5,969 bases of DNA, taken from an uncultured Pseudomonadota bacterium (lineage in GTDB: Bacteria; Pseudomonadota; Gammaproteobacteria; Burkholderiales; Thiobacillaceae). Position 1 is the stretch's first letter. Every line of letters starts with the position of its first letter. The translations under genes and the position numbers were made by a program. This document shows, one piece after another, positions 1 to 5,171 of the stretch. Below the pieces are notes generated by a model. It was not told the DNA's origin. It was given only the letters and a program-made list of their open reading frames with translations, and did not search any database. The stretch is taken from contig CAISDD010000070.1 of the NCBI GenBank assembly GCA_903883985.1, positions 1-5,969 on the forward strand. Direction: 5' to 3'.

Positions 1-12
1 AAGCGCAGATGT

Positions 13-102
13 GTAGGGTGGGCAAACGTTTTTTTGTTTGCCCACCCATTTCACCGTTGCGAGTCCGCGTGGGCAAACGATAAGGCCGTTTGCCCACCCT
101 AC
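13..102. repeat. REP-like inverted pair (BIME-like unit)
   Basis: A 16-base element, GTAGGGTGGGCAAACG at 13-28, recurs as its exact reverse complement at 87-102. Each copy also pairs locally: 16-27 with 36-47 (12 bp, T-rich loop) and 69-79 with 87-97 (11 bp, 7-nt loop). The unit can therefore form two small hairpins or one long one. This is the layout of paired REP/BIME elements in proteobacterial intergenic DNA. It lies upstream of the toxin-antitoxin operon. Neither hairpin is followed by a T-run (the T-run is in a loop), so a classical terminator is not supported, although the structure could affect mRNA ends. No RAYT transposase gene is visible. Confidence 0.8.
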
Positions 103-200
103 CCGGATGAAGCTATGTCGGGTCGATTCGCCATCGAAACAACTGGCGTCACTTTGGCGACACGAATACACTGAACGCCGTGCTTTCAAAGGTGGAGAGG

Positions 201-512
201 ATGGAAACTGCCACTGCCAAGCAAGACCGCATCGGTGCTCGCGTCCCCCACGAGGTCTATGAAACGCTGTGCCGTGCCGCTGAATTGAGCGGGGCTACGG
301 TCAACCAGTTTCTGGTGCAAGCGGCGCTGAAGGAGGCCCAGGCCGTCATCGAGCGAGAAGAGGTCATTCGCCTGTCGCCCCGCGACTGGAACTGGCTGCT
401 CGACCTGATGGAAAACCCACCCAAGCCGACGCCCGCGTTGACGGCCGCCATGAAGCGCTACCAGAAAGCCAGGCAAGACGATGCAGGTACTGCCTTTAAC
501 TGGAAGCCATGA
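201..512 (+). CDS. DUF1778-family antitoxin (TacA-like, ribbon-helix-helix)
   Basis: A 103-residue protein. The N-terminal half (about residues 9-50, including RIGARVPHEVYETL and GATVNQFLVQAAL) fits the ribbon-helix-helix DNA-binding fold of DUF1778 antitoxins. The C-terminal part (LSPRDWNWLLDLMENPPKPTPAL, then a helix ending in FNWKP) fits the toxin-neutralising tail, with its usual 'LL..PP.P...L' pattern. In this family the antitoxin binds the GNAT toxin and autorepresses the operon. I chose ATG 201 because a purine-rich AAGGTGGAGAGG lies directly upstream and the family normally starts just before this segment; a GTG at 180 in the same frame would add seven residues. The gene overlaps the toxin gene by 32 nt. 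It is intact. The family call is from sequence pattern, with no database search. Confidence 0.88.
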   Translation: METATAKQDRIGARVPHEVYETLCRAAELSGATVNQFLVQAALKEAQAVIEREEVIRLSPRDWNWLLDLMENPPKPTPALTAAMKRYQKARQDDAGTAFNWKP

Positions 513-963
513 CCGGCAAGGGTTCGACTGCGGTCGCCAGGAACTGAACGACTGGCTGCGGCAGGTCGCCCGCCAGCATCAGGACAAGGGTCTGTCGAAA
601 ACCTTCGTCGCAGTACGCGATGATGCACCAGAGCACATCTGCGGCTACTACGCGCTGACCCTGGCCGAAATGGAAAACCGCCATTTGCCGGAAACCTGGC
701 GCAAGAAACTGCCGCGTCGCATTCCGGGTGTGCGGCTGGGGCGCCTGGCCGTCGATCAGCGCTATCAGGGCAAGGGCCTGGGAGAATTGCTGCTGGTCGA
801 TGCCTTGACCAGGGCACGGCGCATCTACACGGAAGCGGACGGTATCGGCCTGTTCGTCGATGCCATCGACGAGCGGGCGGCAGACTATTACCGGCGCTTC
901 GGGTTTCAGGCTGCGCCTGATAATCCGCTGCTGCTGTTCTTGCCGGCGCGAGGGACAGAATGA
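481..963 (+). CDS. GNAT-family acetyltransferase toxin (TacT-like)
   Basis: A 160-residue single-domain GNAT protein. It begins LPLTGSHDRQGFDCGRQELNDWL, the usual opening of DUF1778-partnered GNAT toxins ('F.CG...LN.WL'). The acetyl-CoA pyrophosphate loop is R94-x-x-G97-x-G99 (QRYQGKGLG), preceded by the beta strand LGRLAVD. The C-terminal ADYYRRFGF (134-142) carries the tyrosine (Y137 by alignment with 'FY..FGF') that acts in acetyl transfer in TacT-type enzymes. Known family members acetylate the amino group of charged tRNAs and block translation. It starts inside the antitoxin gene, so synthesis is likely coupled. All expected motifs are present and the length is normal, so it should be active. 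Substrate tRNA cannot be predicted. Confidence 0.9.
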   Translation: MQVLPLTGSHDRQGFDCGRQELNDWLRQVARQHQDKGLSKTFVAVRDDAPEHICGYYALTLAEMENRHLPETWRKKLPRRIPGVRLGRLAVDQRYQGKGLGELLLVDALTRARRIYTEADGIGLFVDAIDERAADYYRRFGFQAAPDNPLLLFLPARGTE

Positions 964-978
964 CGCGCCGAGGTGACT

Positions 979-1050
979 ATGAATCATCCAGCAGTTGCAA
1001 AAGCGCCGGTACTCGGCACAACGCACGGCAATAACCAGGCACACCCATGA
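979..1050 (+). CDS. Possible 23-residue leader ORF coupled to hsdM
   Basis: The interval between the GNAT toxin and hsdM holds a short ORF, MNHPAVAKAPVLGTTHGNNQ plus AHP. Its ATG at 979 is preceded by GAGGTG (970-975), a plausible though closely spaced ribosome-binding site. Its TGA (1048-1050) overlaps the hsdM ATG (1047) as ATGA. The hsdM start has no good Shine-Dalgarno of its own (AACCAGGCACACCC upstream), so translation re-initiating from this leader is an economical explanation. The peptide resembles no family I recognise. An ORF this short can arise by chance, so confidence is low. Confidence 0.3.
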   Translation: MNHPAVAKAPVLGTTHGNNQAHP

Positions 1051-2510
1051 ATACCACCGAACAACAGTTTTTCACTGACCTTGAAAAAAAACTCTGGACC
1101 GCCGCCGACAAGCTGCGCTCCAACCTAGACGCCGCGGTCTACAAGCATGTCGTGCTCGGGCTGATCTTTCTGAAATACGTCTCCGACGCCTTCGAGGAAA
1201 GGCAAATGGAGCTTCGGGAGCAATTCCAAAACCCAGAGCACGACGACTACATGGACCCGGCGGACTACCCCGACGGCTATGAAGATGATCTCGCCGCCGA
1301 GTTGGAAGTCCGCGACTACTACACCGAGAAGAATGTGTTCTGGGTGCCCATCGAAGCCCGCTGGCAAACCCTGCGTGACTGCGCGCAACTGCCGCCCAAG
1401 GCGCCACTGCCCTGGAACAAGCCCGGCAAGGACGAGCCCGAGGAAATGCGCTCGGTCGGCTGGTTGATCGACAACGCCATGGATGCCATCGAGCGCGAGA
1501 ACGAGAAGAAACTGAAAAACGTACTGAACAAGGACTTCGCCCGCACCCAAATTGACAACCACAAACTGGCCGATCTGATCGCGCACTTCTCCGATACCGA
1601 CTTCAACCGCCGCGATTACAACGGCCAGCCGCTAGGCCTTAGGGCCAAAGACATCCTCGGCCACGTCTACGAATACTTCCTCGGCCAGTTCGCCCTGGCG
1701 GAAGGCAAGAAGGGCGGCCAGTACTACACACCCAAAGCCATCGTCACCCTCGTGGTCGAAATGCTGCGACCCTTCAAGGGCCGGGTGTACGACCCGGCCA
1801 TGGGCTCGGGTGGTTTCTTCGTGCAGAGTGAAGAATTCATCGAACAGCATGGCGGCAAGGTGGCCAATGGCAAGTCAGGTCAGATCAGCGTCTATGGCCA
1901 GGAGAGCAACCCCACCACCTGGCGGCTGGCCGCGATGAACATGGCCATCCGCAGTATCGACTTCAACTTCGGAACTGGCCCCGCCGACACCCTGCTCAAC
2001 GATCAGCACCCGGACCTGCGCGCCGATTACGTCATGGCCAACCCACCTTTCAACATGAAGGAGTGGTGGAACGAAAAACTTAGCCAGCGACCCGCGCTGG
2101 ATCGCCGGCACCCCACCCCAGGGCAACGCCAACTTCGCCTGGTTGCAACACATGCTCTACCACCTGGCCCCGGCCGGCAGCATGGCCCTGCTGCTGGCCA
2201 ATGGCTCCATGAGCTCCAACACCAACAACGAAGGCGAAATCCGCAAGAAGCTGATCGAGGACGACTATGTGGAATGCATGGTGGCCCTGCCCGGCCAGTT
2301 GTTCACCAATACCCAAATCCCGGCCTGCATCTGGTTGCTCACCCGCGACAAACGCAACGGCCTGGCCCTGAACAAGCAGAAGCGCGACCGGCGCGGCCAG
2401 TTCCTGTTCATCGACGCCCGCCAGCTCGGCTACATGAAGGACCGCGTGCTGCGCGACTTCACCGTGGATGACATCAAAAAGGTGGCCGACACCTTCAACG
2501 CCTGGCAAAC

Positions 2511-2557
2511 CTCACTCCCTTCCGCTGCGGGCGGGGGAGGGGCTGGGGGGGGATGGG
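2511..2557. repeat. REP-like GC-rich palindromic insert within hsdM, with G8 tract
   Basis: The stretch CTCACTCCCTTCCGCTGCGG followed by GCGGGGGAGGGGCTGGGG-type sequence resembles a degenerate copy of the common proteobacterial palindrome 'CTCACTCCCTCTCCCGCTGCGGGAGAGGG..GGGG'. CTCCC pairs with GGGAG across a CCGCTGCGGG core. It falls in the hsdM linker between FNAWQT and YQDIPGF and would encode a Ser/Pro/Ala/Gly-rich stretch (SLPSAAGGGGAGG). It contains eight consecutive Gs at 2545-2552, where the reading frame is lost. The repeat identification is by eye. Confidence 0.6.
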
Positions 2558-2708
2558 AATTACCAGGACATCCCCGGCTTCTGTTATTCCGCCGCGCTGG
2601 ACGACATCCGCAAACACGAGCATGTCCTGACACCGGGGCGCTATGTGGGCGCGGAAGAGCAGGAAGACGACGGCGAGGTGTTTGCCGACAAGATGGCACG
2701 GCTGACCA

Positions 2709-2760
2709 CGCAATTGGCGGAACAGTTTGGGGAAAGTGCCAGGCTGGAGGGGGAGATCAG
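2709..2760 (+). repeat. hsdM 3'-end direct repeat, copy A
   Basis: This 52-bp segment near the end of hsdM, coding for QLAEQFGESARLEGEIR, matches 4017-4068 with one mismatch (G2749 against A4057). The match decays quickly on both sides at the nucleotide level, although coding similarity continues a few residues (KNLAGLGY against SNLLGYE). It is the in-place C-terminal helix of HsdM. Confidence 0.92.
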
Positions 2761-2790
2761 AAAGAACCTGGCGGGGTTGGGGTACACGTT

Positions 2791-2997
2791 ATGAGCGACA
2801 AATACATGGCCATAGTCGATAGCCCCTTCGACCCCGAAACCTCCGAACAGCCCTTTGGCCAACGCTGGGGCGGCGATGTATTCACGCTGACAGCGGAGCA
2901 CCTCTCCGCACTCCACGCAGGCAAAGCCATCGAGCTGGATGTGATGAACGAATACCTCACCTTCGTGGTGTTGGAGAAACCGATAAATGGCGAATGA
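2791..2997 (+). CDS. Hypothetical 68-residue protein, coupled to hsdM
   Basis: I do not recognise this protein. It reads MSDKYMAIVDSPFDPETSEQ, then PFGQRWGGDVFTLTAEHLSA, then LHAGKAIELDVMNEYLTFVV and LEKPINGE. It is acidic, lacks a signal peptide or membrane segment, and looks like a small alpha/beta domain. The ATG at 2791 overlaps the hsdM stop (2792-2794) as ATGA, with G-rich sequence upstream, so translational coupling is likely. Composition and codon use match the neighbours, and the coherent amino-acid pattern argues for a real gene. It is the first gene of the block inserted between two copies of the hsdM 3' end and precedes the ORF6N gene by about 100 bp. A role in RM control is only a guess. 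Confidence 0.7.
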   Translation: MSDKYMAIVDSPFDPETSEQPFGQRWGGDVFTLTAEHLSALHAGKAIELDVMNEYLTFVVLEKPINGE

Positions 2998-3021
2998 AGT
3001 CCTTTGCCGACAGGTCAAAAT

Positions 3022-3038
3022 TGCAACCAGGGGTTGCA
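3022..3038. promoter_or_regulatory. Candidate operator palindrome upstream of ORF6N gene
   Basis: TGCAACC at 3022-3028 and GGTTGCA at 3032-3038 form a perfect 7-bp inverted repeat with a 3-nt spacer, in the only sizeable gap of the operon (2998-3101). The segment just to its left, GGTCAAAATTGCAACC (3013-3028), resembles the palindrome at 3320-3336 inside the ORF6N gene. TTGCAG (3034-3039) could serve as a -35 box, with TATTTG (3055-3060) as a weak -10 at a short spacing of 15, but I would not rely on that. Function is inferred from position and symmetry only. Confidence 0.35.
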
Positions 3039-3101
3039 GAAATAGGCCGGGCAATATTTGTACATCAGGGCTCCATGGCGTAACGCAGAAGGGGGGTGAG
3101 C

Positions 3102-4013
3102 ATGAGTTCTGAACTGTTGAATAACGATGTCCTGGTATCTCGTTTCGGCATCGAACAACGAATCTTTGCCATCCGAGGCATCCAGGTCATGATCGACCGC
3201 GATTTGGCCCTGCTGTATGGAGTGGAGCCGAAAAGACTTGGCGAGCAGGTCAGGCGAAATATCGATCGCTTCCCTGAAGCCTTCAGATTTCAACTGACAG
3301 AGGCGGAAAAAAATGAACTGGTCGCAAATTGCGACCGGTTCGAACCACTCAAGCACGCATCGGCGCCCCCCTACGCCTTCACCGAGCAGGGCGTTGCCAT
3401 GCTCTCCGCTGTGCTGCGGAGTGACACGGCAGTGAAGGTCAGCATCCAGATCATGCAGGCCTTCGTCTCCATGCGCCGCCTGCTGGCCGCCAGCACGCCA
3501 CTGCTTGATCGCCTCGAAACCCTGGAAAAGCGCCAGATCGCCCAGGAAATTCGGACCGATGACCGCTTTGAACAGTTATTTACTGCTCTGGAAACCGGAA
3601 ACGTCCAACCGGCGCAGGGCGTCTTCTTCGATGGACAGGTATTCGATGCCTATGTCTTCGTCAATGACCTGCTGCGCAGCGCCAAGCGTTCGATCGCGCT
3701 TATCGACAACTTCATTGACGACAGCGTCTTTCTCCAACTTGCCAAGCGCCCGGAAGGCGTCAGCGCAACCGTTTTAACAAAAAATATCAGCCCTCAAGTT
3801 GAGCTGGACTTGAAAAAACACAACAGCCAATACCCACCGATCAGGGTTGAGATTTTTCCACATAGCCATGACCGCTTCCTGATCCTCGATGGCGAAACCC
3901 TCTACCACATCGGCGCGTCGCTGAAAGACCTGGGCAAGAAGTGGTTCGCTTTCTCGCGCATGGACAAGGCGTCACTAAGCATCATGGAGCGAGTGCTGGG
4001 GGTGCTGAAATGA
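3102..4013 (+). CDS. ORF6N-domain protein with PLD-like C-terminal region
   Basis: A 303-residue protein. Residues about 16-102 form an ORF6N domain, a DNA-binding domain spread by phages and mobile elements; the diagnostic pieces are IRGIQVMIDRDLALLYGVEPKRL, RRNIDRFPEAFRFQLTEAE and PYAFTEQGVAMLSAVL. A charged helix or coiled coil follows (about 132-163). The C-terminal part (about 183-295) resembles a phospholipase-D-like fold: SIALIDNFIDDSV, then H256-D-R258 with D263, an HxKx4D-type motif with Arg for Lys, then YHIGASLKDLGKKWFAFSRM. Such proteins are frequent passengers in type I RM operons; their role there is unclear. ATG 3102 has AAGGGGGGTGAGC in front; a GTG at 3096 would add two residues. 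The stop (4011-4013) overlaps the start of the hsdM-tail ORF as ATGA. Nuclease activity is doubtful given the single altered motif. Confidence 0.85.
   Translation: MSSELLNNDVLVSRFGIEQRIFAIRGIQVMIDRDLALLYGVEPKRLGEQVRRNIDRFPEAFRFQLTEAEKNELVANCDRFEPLKHASAPPYAFTEQGVAMLSAVLRSDTAVKVSIQIMQAFVSMRRLLAASTPLLDRLETLEKRQIAQEIRTDDRFEQLFTALETGNVQPAQGVFFDGQVFDAYVFVNDLLRSAKRSIALIDNFIDDSVFLQLAKRPEGVSATVLTKNISPQVELDLKKHNSQYPPIRVEIFPHSHDRFLILDGETLYHIGASLKDLGKKWFAFSRMDKASLSIMERVLGVLK
3320..3336. promoter_or_regulatory. 17-bp perfect palindrome within ORF6N gene
   Basis: GGTCGCAA-A-TTGCGACC is perfectly symmetric around A3328. It lies in the coding sequence for LVANCDRF of the ORF6N domain. It shares the AAATTGC core and the GGTC/ACC flanks with 3013-3028 upstream of the gene, so it may be a second binding site for the gene's own product. 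The encoded residues may also be conserved for protein reasons, which would make the symmetry incidental. Confidence 0.3.
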
Positions 4014-4096
4014 CGGCGCAATTGGCGGAACAGTTTGGGGAAAGTGCCAGGCTGGAAGGGGAGATCAGGAGCAATTTACTTGGATATGAACGCTGA
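4010..4096 (+). CDS. Duplicated hsdM C-terminal tail ORF (copy B), 28 residues
   Basis: The ORF reads MTAQLAEQFGESARLEGEIR then SNLLGYER. It is in the same frame relative to the repeat as the hsdM tail (LTTQLAEQFGESARLEGEIR KNLAGLGYTL). The nucleotide match to hsdM is 51 of 52 over 4017-4068. The ATG overlaps the ORF6N stop (ATGA), and the stop lies 11 nt inside the start of the next gene, so the fragment behaves as a translational bridge. As a peptide it would be one amphipathic helix. It is best read as the scar of a cassette insertion or duplication at the hsdM 3' end, not a gene with its own function. Whether a stable peptide is made is unknown. Confidence 0.75.
   Translation: MTAQLAEQFGESARLEGEIRSNLLGYER
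4017..4068 (+). repeat. hsdM 3'-end direct repeat, copy B
   Basis: This is the partner of 2709-2760, with 51 of 52 bases identical and 1308 bp (436 codons) between equivalent positions. Recombination between the two copies would remove the 68-residue ORF and the ORF6N gene while leaving the hsdM frame intact. Confidence 0.92.
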
Positions 4097-4418
4097 TCAG
4101 CAAGATGCAACCGCGTTTGCTCGCGAGATAGGGCAGCGATTTCGCTCACTCGCCGCACTTGCCTGGCCCATCATGGCCGACGAGGTCAACGGCATCATTG
4201 GCCAGGCCGATAGGGACAATCAGCGAATTGAGCATTGCCTCGATCATCTTCTGCAATATTGTTACGACGACAGAGTGCTCTCTCTATTCAGGCAACTCTG
4301 CCGGTATTACTACACATTCAACCCTGCCGTATCTGTGCAGTACATTTATTTCTATCGTGAAATGTGGGATTCAGCAGATGCTGAGCAGATGGAGGAGCCA
4401 ATAAAATGCTGTACCTGA
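4086..4418 (+). CDS. Hypothetical 110-residue protein upstream of HEPN/MNT pair
   Basis: I do not recognise this family. From ATG 4086 the protein begins MNADQQDATAFAREIGQRFR and has predicted helical segments with a conspicuous aromatic stretch, LCRYYYTFNPAVSVQYIYFY (71-90), ending EEPIKCCT. There is no signal peptide or convincing membrane segment. The ATG lies inside the preceding hsdM-tail ORF. AGGAGC at 4067-4072 is 13 nt from this ATG and 7 nt from an in-frame TTG at 4080, so TTG 4080 is a possible alternative start. Its 3' end overlaps the HEPN gene by 13 nt and supplies that gene's ribosome-binding site. Base composition is more AT-rich than hsdM. Tight coupling suggests a third component or passenger of the HEPN/MNT module, which is inference. 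Confidence 0.75.
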   Translation: MNADQQDATAFAREIGQRFRSLAALAWPIMADEVNGIIGQADRDNQRIEHCLDHLLQYCYDDRVLSLFRQLCRYYYTFNPAVSVQYIYFYREMWDSADAEQMEEPIKCCT

Positions 4419-4795
4419 ATACCGATCATCTATCCCGCTGCCGACAAACGCTGGAATCTTCACTGATCATGTACCAACGGGCCGAAGCCGGCAGCATCGA
4501 CCAGGAAGTGTTCCGTAACGCCATTGTCAAAGGCTACGAATTGGCGCAGGAAACTGCGTTCAAGTTGCTGAAAAAAGCACTGAAAGTTTATGGTCACAGC
4601 GGCAAAGAACTGGAGTCCACCCCGGTCAAGGAAATACTCCGGCTCGCCGCCATCCATGACCTGATGACGCTGGAAGAGGTCGAGCACTGGTTTGCCTACC
4701 GAGACAATCGCAACAATACCGCCCACGATTACGGCGAGGCCTTTGCCGAACAGACCCTGATGTTGATCCCTGGTTTTCTGGCAGATGTGGCGTGA
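4406..4795 (+). CDS. HEPN-domain protein, HepT/HI0074 type (nucleotidyltransferase substrate-binding)
   Basis: A 129-residue all-helical protein of the HI0074-like HEPN family. Helices cover LSRCRQTLESSLIMYQRA and FRNAIVKGYELAQETAFKLL. The catalytic RNase motif is R102-NNTA-H107-D-Y109, an exact RX4HXY. In characterised HepT/MntA systems that tyrosine is modified with AMP by the MNT partner, which silences the toxin. GGAGGAG at 4391-4397 lies 8 nt before the ATG. The TGA at 4793-4795 is followed in the same frame by LAETLEKKLGKLADA and a second TGA at 4841-4843, which would overlap the MNT start. The present stop thus probably removes a native C-terminal helix, leaving the HEPN core and active site complete. 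It pairs with the downstream MNT gene, where such toxins and antitoxins are usually adjacent. Confidence 0.88.
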   Translation: MLYLNTDHLSRCRQTLESSLIMYQRAEAGSIDQEVFRNAIVKGYELAQETAFKLLKKALKVYGHSGKELESTPVKEILRLAAIHDLMTLEEVEHWFAYRDNRNNTAHDYGEAFAEQTLMLIPGFLADVA

Positions 4796-4835
4796 CTGGC
4801 CGAAACGCTGGAAAAGAAATTGGGGAAACTGGCGG

Positions 4836-5171
4836 ATGCCTGAACAGCACACCCTACACCTGCCGGAAAAATACGCCTCCCAGGTACGCGCCTTGCTGCG
4901 GCAATACATTCCTGAAGCGGAAGTATGGGCCTACGGCTCCCGTGTTCGGGGTGACCATTACGACGCCAGCGACCTGGATCTGGTGGCGCGTTTTCCGGCG
5001 ACGGAAAAACGGAATTTTTTCCGGTTGAGCGACGTCAAGGATGCCTTTGTCGAAAGTAACCTGCCGATCATCGTGCAAATCGTCGAGTGGGACGGCATTC
5101 CTGAATCGTTTCGCGAAGAGATATTGGTGGAATATGTGCTGGTTCAGCAGGGGGCAAAGGATGGGCAATAA
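4836..5171 (+). CDS. MNT-type minimal nucleotidyltransferase (MntA/HI0073-like antitoxin)
   Basis: A 111-residue minimal nucleotidyltransferase. The signature GSRVRGDHYDASDLDL (34-49) gives the G-S loop and the two metal-binding aspartates D46 and D48. The later strand IIVQIVEWDGIPESF (78-92) corresponds to the family's 'VDLVDW...S..FR' region; its first acidic position appears as Q81, with E84 the nearest acid, so the third carboxylate is uncertain. In known HEPN/MNT pairs this enzyme adenylylates the HEPN tyrosine and neutralises it. I chose ATG 4836 because the family begins shortly before this point and it would overlap the unshortened HEPN gene; the in-frame ATG 4785 adds 17 residues rich in Trp and Lys that look like out-of-frame HEPN coding sequence. 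The stop lies inside the next ORF. Confidence 0.88.
   Translation: MPEQHTLHLPEKYASQVRALLRQYIPEAEVWAYGSRVRGDHYDASDLDLVARFPATEKRNFFRLSDVKDAFVESNLPIIVQIVEWDGIPESFREEILVEYVLVQQGAKDGQ

Larger units (their letters stand above)
1047..2794 (+). pseudogene. hsdM: Type I restriction-modification DNA methyltransferase subunit HsdM, two frameshifts
   Basis: This is the modification subunit of a type I RM enzyme, which with HsdS methylates adenine. The first frame covers about residues 1-345: an HsdM_N helical domain (FFTDLEKKLWTAADKLRSNL; LGLIFLKYVSDAFEER), GGQYYTPK (223-230), SAM-binding motif I DPAMGSGGF (249-257) and catalytic motif IV NPPF (332-335). After WWNEKL, homology jumps +1 at about 2074-2082 into the frame of SDPRWIAGTPPQGNANFAWL. 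It jumps +1 again in the G8 tract at 2545-2552, after which YQDIPGFCYSAALDDI and the tail ending GLGYTL follow, with stop at 2792-2794. Removing two bases restores about 581 residues, a normal length. As read, the first frame runs off into about 130 unrelated residues and stops at 2471. It could be a true pseudogene, a phase-variable OFF state (for the G8 site) or a sequence with homopolymer errors. Family assignment is firm; functional status is not. Confidence 0.9.

Noticed and set aside
16..47. Rho-independent terminator at the first hairpin
   Set aside because: The T-run is in the loop and not after the stem, so it does not fit a terminator; the paired inverted arrangement fits a REP unit better.
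154..172. Promoter TTGGCG / TACACT before the antitoxin gene
   Set aside because: The spacing between the boxes is only 7 nt, far too short for a sigma-70 promoter; no convincing alternative was seen.
38..262. A 74-codon + strand reading frame over the REP pair and antitoxin start
   Set aside because: Its codons run through the palindromic repeat and then out of frame across the well-supported antitoxin gene; it has no family pattern.
458..1586. Several long minus-strand reading frames opposite the GNAT and hsdM genes
   Set aside because: They mirror GC-rich coding sequence and have Arg/Pro/Ala-rich low-complexity translations, while the + strand shows clear conserved motifs.
2074..2085. 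Programmed +1 ribosomal frameshift at CTT-AGC-C
   Set aside because: The resemblance is to a yeast retrotransposon signal; no stop codon or stimulatory Shine-Dalgarno context supports programmed use here, and HsdM is not known to be made this way.
2083..2471. The first hsdM frame continuing about 130 residues after NPPFNMKEWWNEKL
   Set aside because: The residues are Arg/Pro/His/Gln-rich with no HsdM similarity, while another frame carries the expected HsdM sequence; it is a frameshift artefact.
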